A stretch of 11,914 bases of DNA. Origin: an uncultured Mucispirillum sp. (GTDB taxonomy: Bacteria > Chrysiogenota > Deferribacteres > Deferribacterales > Mucispirillaceae). Below the pieces are notes generated by a model. The model was not told the origin of the DNA, ran no database searches, and worked only from the letters and a program-made list of their open reading frames with translations. The DNA lies in contig CAMWVK010000020.1 of NCBI GenBank assembly GCA_947177675.1, positions 1 to 11,914 on the forward strand. Direction: 5' to 3'. A program made the position numbers and the translations under genes. Positions 7,434 through 11,914 of this stretch are shown one piece after another; position 1 is the stretch's first letter, and every line of letters starts with the position of its first letter.

Positions 7434-9203
7434 TTATCTTCCTACTGAACCTAATCCATTAATCAAAGTATTAAGCATTTCATCTACTGTATTTATATAT
7501 CTTGAATTTATTTCAAACATTTTTTGATAAAGAACTAAGTTTACCTCTTCATCTGCTTCTGATACACCACGGATAGACATAAGTTGTGTATTTAATTCTT
7601 TATAAGCCATCTCTGTTGTAGCTGTAAATGTATCAGCCTGAGATTTTGCACTACTCATCTCACCTATAAAATACCCATAGAAAGCACTGAATGTTACATT
7701 ACCTTTTACTGTTGAAAAAGAAGTTGTCTGCAGCTTTGATATTTTTAATGCATTAGTATTATCGCCTTCTGCACCAAATTCTGATGCGGCTATTAATCTT
7801 GGGTTTTCTTTAATAGATGCTTCTATACTAATATCTTTTGCACTGCTGCCTGAAAAGAATGAATTCATACCAGTTGCCATTAAGAAATCTGATGTATCTT
7901 CTCCAAAAGCAATATAGCTGCCAGCTGCTGCTTTCATTGTAACTGTATTGTCTATATTTAAAGATGCACTTACATAATTTCCGCCCTGCTGGTTAATTTT
8001 TTCAAGCACTGTTTTTAATGTATCACTTCCATTTACCTGAATAGTTATTTTTCTAGTGTCATATATTTCATTTACTTCATCATCTGTTTTACCAGTTGGT
8101 GTTGAAATATTAATTTCAAAAGAACCGTTTTTTACTGGATAAGGAAGCCCGCCTTCATTTGAATTTAAAGGATATTTTGGGTTGATAACCTGAGTTTTGC
8201 CTGTATATTCTGTAGCTTTATCAAGCCCCATACCAGTTGCATGAATTCTGTTTGTTTCTTCAATCATTTTTTTTGCCAAGGCATCTAAATCTGACTGATA
8301 CTGTTTTAATTCATTATCTCTCAACTGTAACTGGGCAGCTATTGCACCACCTTTCATTAAAGCCGTCATATCAATTGGCTTAGAGTTAGGGTTATCTGTT
8401 TTCCACATTACCTTTAAGTGGTTGTCATTTTCTGGGTCTTTTTCTGTTAATAACTGATGAGCTGTGCCATTATCTACAAGAGTCTGACCATTCATATATA
8501 CAGATATTGAACCATCTTCCCTTAAATAAGTAGATATTTGTGTTTTTTCTGCTAAATCATCTAACAAACCATCACGCATATCTCTTAATTCATTAGCAGG
8601 CTGCCCCATAGCTTCTGCTGAAACTATTTCTTTATTAAGCTGGGCAAGCTGAGTTGTTATCTCATTAATTGCATTTACTTCATTTTGTATTGTTGTGTCG
8701 CACTGTTTTCTTGTATCTTCTAAATACTGATAACCATCTCGTATTTTAGTTGCAAGAGTATTGGCAGCTTCTACAAGCACTGTTCTTTTTGTAAGAGATT
8801 CTGAGGTATCATCAGGTGCTGAATTACTTAAATCCTGCCATGCATTAAAGTAACCTTTTAAAGCGTCACCAAGTCCAGAACCTGATTCCAGTTCGTTAAA
8901 ATACAGCATAGCATTTTTTAATGTTGAACTCATTGAGTTATAATATAAATAGTTAGAGTTAGAGTTGCGGACACTTTTTGCAAGCAAATCATCATATTCA
9001 CGCCTGATAGCTGCAACATCAACACCTTTGCCTATCGCACCATTATATGTATACTGTGGTTTTTTTGTAACAAGCTCAACAGTCTGTCTAGAATAGTTTT
9101 CTGTTTTCATATTTGCCATATTATTACCAGTAACAGATATACCAATCTGAGCAGCATTTACACCTGAAACACCAGTCCAAATCATACCAAATAAATTACT
9201 CAT
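7434..9203 (-). CDS. flgK: Flagellar hook-associated protein 1 (FlgK)
   Basis: FlgK caps the finished hook and forms the first layer of the junction to the filament. The 589-residue protein starts MSNLFGMIWTGVSGVNAAQ, the flagellar axial helix signature, followed by NNMANMKTENYSRQ (27-40). The region around 200-220 (GQPANELRDMRDGLLDDL) is a typical FlgK segment. Residues about 335-470 form a middle insert with a beta-rich module (TLKTVLEKINQQGGNYVSAS) like those in flagellins and other FlgK proteins. The C-terminal helix (about 545-589, with QKMFEINSRYINTVDEMLNTL) is the second half of the coiled-coil core. GGAGGT (9209-9214) precedes the ATG by five bases, and flgN ends 13 bases upstream. 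One cysteine (Cys168) is present, which is slightly unusual for an exported axial protein. Length and motifs indicate an intact gene. Confidence 0.97.
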   Translation of the reverse strand: MSNLFGMIWTGVSGVNAAQIGISVTGNNMANMKTENYSRQTVELVTKKPQYTYNGAIGKGVDVAAIRREYDDLLAKSVRNSNSNYLYYNSMSSTLKNAMLYFNELESGSGLGDALKGYFNAWQDLSNSAPDDTSESLTKRTVLVEAANTLATKIRDGYQYLEDTRKQCDTTIQNEVNAINEITTQLAQLNKEIVSAEAMGQPANELRDMRDGLLDDLAEKTQISTYLREDGSISVYMNGQTLVDNGTAHQLLTEKDPENDNHLKVMWKTDNPNSKPIDMTALMKGGAIAAQLQLRDNELKQYQSDLDALAKKMIEETNRIHATGMGLDKATEYTGKTQVINPKYPLNSNEGGLPYPVKNGSFEINISTPTGKTDDEVNEIYDTRKITIQVNGSDTLKTVLEKINQQGGNYVSASLNIDNTVTMKAAAGSYIAFGEDTSDFLMATGMNSFFSGSSAKDISIEASIKENPRLIAASEFGAEGDNTNALKISKLQTTSFSTVKGNVTFSAFYGYFIGEMSSAKSQADTFTATTEMAYKELNTQLMSIRGVSEADEEVNLVLYQKMFEINSRYINTVDEMLNTLINGLGSVGR

Positions 9204-9216
9204 ATCATACCTCCAT

Positions 9217-9702
9217 TTAACCAGTTATCTGTAAAGCTGAAGGCATAGATACCGTAGATTTATCCATACCATATTTATTTGCAGCAGGCATAAAACCCAT
9301 TTTAGATTTTACATCACTTATTATTTTCAGATTCGTATTGTATATGACTTTTAAGGAAACAGTAAGCTGAGAAATTTCTGATACTAATACTAAAAGTTCA
9401 TCTCTTAACTGAGTAAGCTCATCTTTGCACTCATCATCTATCCCTTCAATGATTGCAAGCACAGTATCATCATCAAGATTATATTGTTCTTTTATACGCA
9501 GAGATATTGTTTTGCGGGCTTCTTCTAACAGTTTTTCTTTTTTAGAAAGCTGCTCTTTTGTTTTATTAAGCTCTTTTATTTTGTCATTATTCCAGCTTGT
9601 AACAGCTGCTTTTTCTTCCTGCAGAGTATCACGGATAAGGCTGTAATGACTAACCTGTGATTTTAATATCTCCAATAAGTTTTTAATAGAATTATGCTCC
9701 AT
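9217..9702 (-). CDS. flgN: FlgN-type export chaperone for FlgK and FlgL
   Basis: The 161-residue product is almost wholly charged, predicted alpha-helix with heptad-like Leu/Lys/Glu patterns (for example residues 35-75), as in FlgN proteins, which bind the C-termini of FlgK and FlgL in the cytoplasm and carry them to the export ATPase. Sequence conservation in this family is poor, so the call relies on size, helical composition and position between flgM and flgK. The start is the ATG at 9700-9702 (MEHNSIKNLL), because GGAGGA (9708-9713) lies five bases before it. An upstream ATG at 9732 is open in frame but lacks such a site. A 9-bp hairpin covers part of this ribosome binding site. The C-terminus (TVSMPSALQITG) looks unstructured. 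Confidence 0.85.
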   Translation of the reverse strand: MEHNSIKNLLEILKSQVSHYSLIRDTLQEEKAAVTSWNNDKIKELNKTKEQLSKKEKLLEEARKTISLRIKEQYNLDDDTVLAIIEGIDDECKDELTQLRDELLVLVSEISQLTVSLKVIYNTNLKIISDVKSKMGFMPAANKYGMDKSTVSMPSALQITG

Positions 9703-9711
9703 ATATGTCCT

Positions 9712-9742
9712 CCTTAAAAGGCTTATCACCATACTTTTAAGG
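9712..9742 (-). promoter_or_regulatory. Hairpin abutting the flgN ribosome binding site
   Basis: A perfect 9-bp inverted repeat (CTTTTAAGG at 9734-9742 and CCTTAAAAG at 9712-9720, + strand) has a 13-base loop. In the flgN mRNA the 3' arm ends in AAGG, which continues directly into AGGA, so the Shine-Dalgarno is half inside the stem. The loop contains the alternative in-frame ATG at 9730-9732. This could reduce flgN translation or make it conditional; that is inference. Confidence 0.5.
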
Positions 9743-9776
9743 ATAACTTATGGAAAAATCTACCTGCTAAAAAATA

Positions 9777-10085
9777 TTAGAATACATCCTCTAATGCAGT
9801 ATTAATAATTTTAGATGCGATATCTTTGCCAGATACATTATATGTGCCATTCGCTATTCTTTCTTTTAAATCAGCTATTTTATCAGCACGAACATCAGGC
9901 ATCTCTTTTAAAGTGCGAGTCATTTCTGAAACATCTTTACCTTTTTCAGAAATAGATACAGCATCTTGTTCTACTGCATCAGTAGAATTTTGCTTGTCAT
10001 TTGCAGAAACTTTTTCTATATTTCTTTTACGGGAAGTTTGTTCAAGTGTGTCCATTCCAGACATCATATTGTTATCAATTCTCAT
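9777..10085 (-). CDS. flgM: Anti-sigma-28 factor FlgM
   Basis: FlgM binds sigma-28 (FliA) and keeps late flagellar genes off until the completed hook exports it. The 102-residue protein has a disordered, polar N-terminal half and the conserved C-terminal sigma-binding part: DAVSISEKG (about 41-49), then EMPDVRADKIADLKERIANG (61-80), TYNVSGKDIASKII (81-94) and a final helix. The start is the ATG at 10083-10085 (MRIDNNMMSG), with GGAGGA (10089-10094) just upstream; a TTG four codons earlier lies within this ribosome binding site. A sigma-28-type promoter sits right before the gene, giving the usual feedback in which the regulated sigma factor makes its own inhibitor, and a sigma-54-type promoter lies further upstream. 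flgN follows after 74 bases. Confidence 0.95.
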   Translation of the reverse strand: MRIDNNMMSGMDTLEQTSRKRNIEKVSANDKQNSTDAVEQDAVSISEKGKDVSEMTRTLKEMPDVRADKIADLKERIANGTYNVSGKDIASKIINTALEDVF

Positions 10086-10109
10086 AATATCCTCCAATGC
10101 TCTTCTTCC

Positions 10110-10136
10110 CTATCGGATACAGCTTAAAATACTTTA
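10110..10136 (-). promoter_or_regulatory. Sigma-28 (FliA-type) promoter of flgM
   Basis: On the - strand TAAA (10133-10136) is followed by exactly 15 bases and then TCCGATAG (10110-10117). The flagellar sigma-28 consensus is TAAA-N15-GCCGATAA, so the -35 and spacing are exact and six of eight -10 bases match, including the CCGATA core. Transcription would start near 10103, giving a leader of under 20 bases before the flgM ATG. This agrees with known control of flgM as a late gene. Confidence 0.8.
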
Positions 10137-10263
10137 GCACTTTTTTAAAAATTTTTAAATATTTTTTTGTGCCTGTTTTTTACATATCTTTTACCGATAA
10201 TTCCTGCAAATAAGGTAAATTTTGCCTAAGCTACCCATAAACAAATTTTTTCATAAATAATAT

Positions 10264-10279
10264 AGCAATAACTGTGCCA
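10264..10279 (-). promoter_or_regulatory. Sigma-54-type promoter upstream of flgM
   Basis: The - strand reads TGGCAC-AGTTA-TTGCT, a full match to TGGCAC-N5-TTGCW with ten bases between the GG and GC doublets. It starts 14 bases past the base of the flgJ terminator. Transcription would begin near 10254, leaving a leader of about 170 bases that runs through the sigma-28 promoter. It would let flgM, flgN and flgK be made at the hook stage before sigma-28 is active. Confidence 0.8.
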
Positions 10280-10293
10280 TCTTGATAAATAGA

Positions 10294-10317
10294 AAAGAGA
10301 GGCTTTTGCCTCCCTTT
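10294..10317 (-). terminator. Intrinsic terminator after flgJ
   Basis: On the - strand the RNA forms AAAGGGAGGC-AAAA-GCCUCUCUUU, a 10-bp stem with one G-U pair, followed by a U-rich tail (UUCUAUUUAU). It lies 37 bases beyond the flgJ stop codon and should end the flgIJ transcript just before the sigma-54-type promoter of flgM. Confidence 0.75.
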
Positions 10318-10354
10318 CCTATAAGTGTGTGAATTTATTGTGAAGTGATAGAAT

Positions 10355-10753
10355 TTACTGCACTAAATCTAAACTTTCCTGAGAAAATGATTCCTGCCTT
10401 TTCTGCTGCACTGTATAAGGATTTAATTCTTTGTGGAAAATTTTTCCCTCATCTCTATACTGGGGCATAGTTTGTTTTAAATGTTTATATAAAGTTTCAC
10501 CCAAACCAGAATCTGGTGTTTTTGCTAAAATATCCACATACTGCTGGTCAAGCATTTCTGTAAATATTTTTTCGCCGTTACTTTTTTTAATTAATGATGA
10601 TTCCATAGTTGCTTTACGCATAGTTTTCATCATCATATCCATAAACATACCTTCAAATGCTGCACAAGCCTGTTTTAATTCTTTATCTCTTTTTTCACGA
10701 GCCTGTTCTTTTGTAAGCTCTGCATCTGCATTAATTTTTCCTAATTCTACCAT
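10355..10753 (-). CDS. flgJ: Flagellar rod-binding protein FlgJ, single-domain form
   Basis: The 132-residue protein matches the N-terminal rod-binding/capping domain of FlgJ: AAFEGMFMDMMMKTMRKAT (about 31-49), then GEKIFTEMLDQQYVDILAK (about 60-78) and SGLGETLYKHL (82-92). This domain acts in the periplasm as the scaffold for rod polymerisation. The C-terminal peptidoglycan hydrolase domain found in the two-domain enterobacterial FlgJ (over 300 residues) is absent. The last 40 residues are polar and probably disordered. Single-domain FlgJ is well known outside Gammaproteobacteria, so this is not a truncation, but a separate hydrolase must open the wall. The ATG overlaps the flgI stop codon by one base (TAATG), and GGAG inside the end of flgI lies eight bases upstream, indicating translational coupling. 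Confidence 0.93.
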   Translation of the reverse strand: MVELGKINADAELTKEQAREKRDKELKQACAAFEGMFMDMMMKTMRKATMESSLIKKSNGEKIFTEMLDQQYVDILAKTPDSGLGETLYKHLKQTMPQYRDEGKIFHKELNPYTVQQKRQESFSQESLDLVQ

Positions 10754-11844
10754 TACATTAACTCCAGTTCTGCATGCAGTGCACCTGCTGCTTTTATTGC
10801 CTGTAATATAGATATTAAATCTCTTGGAGTTACACCTATTGCATTTAATGCTTTCACTAAATCTGATATTGTAACACCTTCAGGCACTATCATTAAGTTA
10901 GTCTGTTCTTCTGCCACAGTTATTTCTGGATTGTTTGTTACAACTGTTTCACCATCGCTGAATGGAGCAGGCTGACTCACATCTACCTGATTTGTAATAG
11001 TTATGGTTAAGTTGCCATGTGCAACCGCTACAGTGCTTATTCTTACATCTGAACCCATAACTATTGTTCCAGTTCTCTCATCTACTATTACTCTTGCAAA
11101 TGTTTCAGGCTGAATTTCAATATTTAAAAGACTGCTTAAAAAGTCATAATAATTGTTTTTAAATTCACCGGGAATATCTACTCTAATACTAGTAGGTGAA
11201 GTTATAGTAGCAATTGGTGTGCCAATAAAACTATTTATTGCTGATTTTGCCTGAACTATATCTGCAACTCCTAATGAGCTGAATGATAAATCAAAATAAT
11301 TTGATTCTAAATAAAAAGGTATCTCTTTTTCAACTATCGCTCCGTTTGGTATCACTCCTACTGTAGGATGGTTTTTTGTAACAGATGAGCCACCTGCAGT
11401 TACATTCATTCCACCAACTGATAAAGGTCCCTGAGCAACTGCATAAACCTGACCATTAGCACCTGTTAATGGTGTTAATAAAAGTGTGCCTCCTTCTAAA
11501 CTTTTAGCATCACCTACTGACGATACTGTTACATCTATCTTATTACCTGTTTTTGCAAAAGCTGGAAGTTTTGCTGTAACCATAACTGCTGCCACATTTT
11601 TAACTTTTACATCGCCCTGCGGAACAGTGATACCCATTCTGTCAAGCATATTTACAAGTGATTGAACAGTAAACTCTGTCTGCTGTTTATCACCAGAACC
11701 ATTAAGACCCACAACTAATCCGTAACCAAAAAGCTGGTTGTCCCTGATGCCCTGCACACCTGCTAAATCACGGATTTTAACAGCTGCAAAACTTGGAACT
11801 GATAAAATCATAACCAAAACAATAGTTAAAATTAATTTTTTCAT
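10753..11844 (-). CDS. flgI: Flagellar P-ring protein FlgI
   Basis: FlgI builds the periplasmic P ring around the flagellar rod in diderm bacteria. The ATG at 11842-11844 gives 363 residues, the usual length. A Sec signal peptide covers about residues 1-20 (MKKLILTIVLVMILSVPSFA) with likely cleavage before AVKI. The mature start VKIRDLAGVQGIRDNQLFGY and the following GLVVGLNGSGD are strongly conserved, as is the C-terminal PRDLISILQAIKAAGALHAE. The ATG has GGAG (11854-11857) nine bases upstream. A GTG five codons earlier overlaps that site and is unlikely. The region to its right (11860-11914) probably carries only the tail of an upstream operon gene and has no clear promoter. flgI stops inside the flgJ start. 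Confidence 0.97.
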   Translation of the reverse strand: MKKLILTIVLVMILSVPSFAAVKIRDLAGVQGIRDNQLFGYGLVVGLNGSGDKQQTEFTVQSLVNMLDRMGITVPQGDVKVKNVAAVMVTAKLPAFAKTGNKIDVTVSSVGDAKSLEGGTLLLTPLTGANGQVYAVAQGPLSVGGMNVTAGGSSVTKNHPTVGVIPNGAIVEKEIPFYLESNYFDLSFSSLGVADIVQAKSAINSFIGTPIATITSPTSIRVDIPGEFKNNYYDFLSSLLNIEIQPETFARVIVDERTGTIVMGSDVRISTVAVAHGNLTITITNQVDVSQPAPFSDGETVVTNNPEITVAEEQTNLMIVPEGVTISDLVKALNAIGVTPRDLISILQAIKAAGALHAELELM

Positions 11845-11914
11845 ATCTTTACGCTCCACAATAATTATTCACAACCTAGCACAAGCAATATTTATGCTAA
11901 ATCTCTCACTTATC

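Larger units (their letters stand above)
10086..10354. other. Gap between flgJ and flgM with terminator and two promoters
   Basis: These 269 bases hold the flgJ terminator at the right, the sigma-54-type promoter directly next to it, about 120 bases of A/T-rich leader with long A and T runs (10141-10170), and the sigma-28-type promoter with the flgM ribosome binding site at the left. I see no gene in it. The arrangement marks the start of a new transcription unit, flgMNK, independent of flgIJ. Confidence 0.75.

Noticed and set aside
9816-9831. A GG-N10-GC element (TGGCAAAGATATCGCA) inside the end of flgM, upstream of flgN
   Set aside because: The -12 is poor (TCGCA) and it encodes the conserved SGKDIA stretch of FlgM. 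flgN is already served by the upstream promoters.
10193-10200. ACCGATAA on the + strand resembling a sigma-28 -10 element
   Set aside because: No TAAA at the required distance, and no + strand gene lies downstream.
11860-11914. Possible tail of flgH or flgA at the right edge
   Set aside because: Different frames give either three codons or fourteen codons before a stop, with no recognisable residues, so no gene can be assigned.

Overview
The window is a low-GC (about 30 percent by eye) stretch from a flagellated, diderm bacterium. The diderm inference rests on flgI, which encodes a P-ring protein with a Sec signal peptide. P-ring genes together with the FliW/CsrA switch, predicted sigma-54 and sigma-28 promoters and strongly A/T-biased codons fit Deferribacterota (a Mucispirillum-like organism) best. 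This assignment is inference from gene content and style, not from a marker gene.

Layout. At the left edge, on the + strand, are the last 45 codons of an unidentified gene and then def (peptide deformylase), which ends in an A/T-rich hairpin. Everything else is on the - strand and reads right to left: flgI (P-ring) and flgJ (rod-binding domain only), overlapping by one base and closed by a terminator; then flgM (anti-sigma-28), flgN (export chaperone) and flgK (hook-filament junction protein 1), closed by a strong GC hairpin; then flgL (an outsized 1526-residue junction protein), fliW, csrA and an RNase D-like 3'-5' exonuclease. Only the def/exonuclease junction is convergent.

Regulation visible in the sequence. 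A sigma-54-type -24/-12 element with exact GG-N10-GC spacing follows the flgJ terminator, and a sigma-28-type element (TAAA-N15-TCCGATAG) sits just before flgM. So flgMNK appears to have tandem early and late promoters. A second sigma-54 element lies before flgL, past the terminator that separates it from flgK. Three contiguous copies of a 21-bp unit, each with a GGA core, directly follow the flgK stop codon.

How the genes work together. FlgI and FlgJ serve rod and P-ring assembly. FlgM holds sigma-28 until the hook is complete. FlgN delivers FlgK and FlgL to the export gate. FlgK and FlgL form the hook-filament junction. FliW and CsrA form the protein/RNA switch that couples flagellin level to translation. 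Several start sites are revised here to internal ATGs with good Shine-Dalgarno sequences (flgI, flgN, flgM, csrA, fliW).

The most unusual items are the giant FlgL with duplicated internal modules, the GGA-bearing tandem repeat after flgK, and the exonuclease, whose conserved N-terminus seems to start upstream of its first ATG at a non-standard codon. I found no mobile element, CRISPR array, tRNA or rRNA. I see no clear evidence of a wholly new system: this is a flagellar late-assembly cluster with unusual components.
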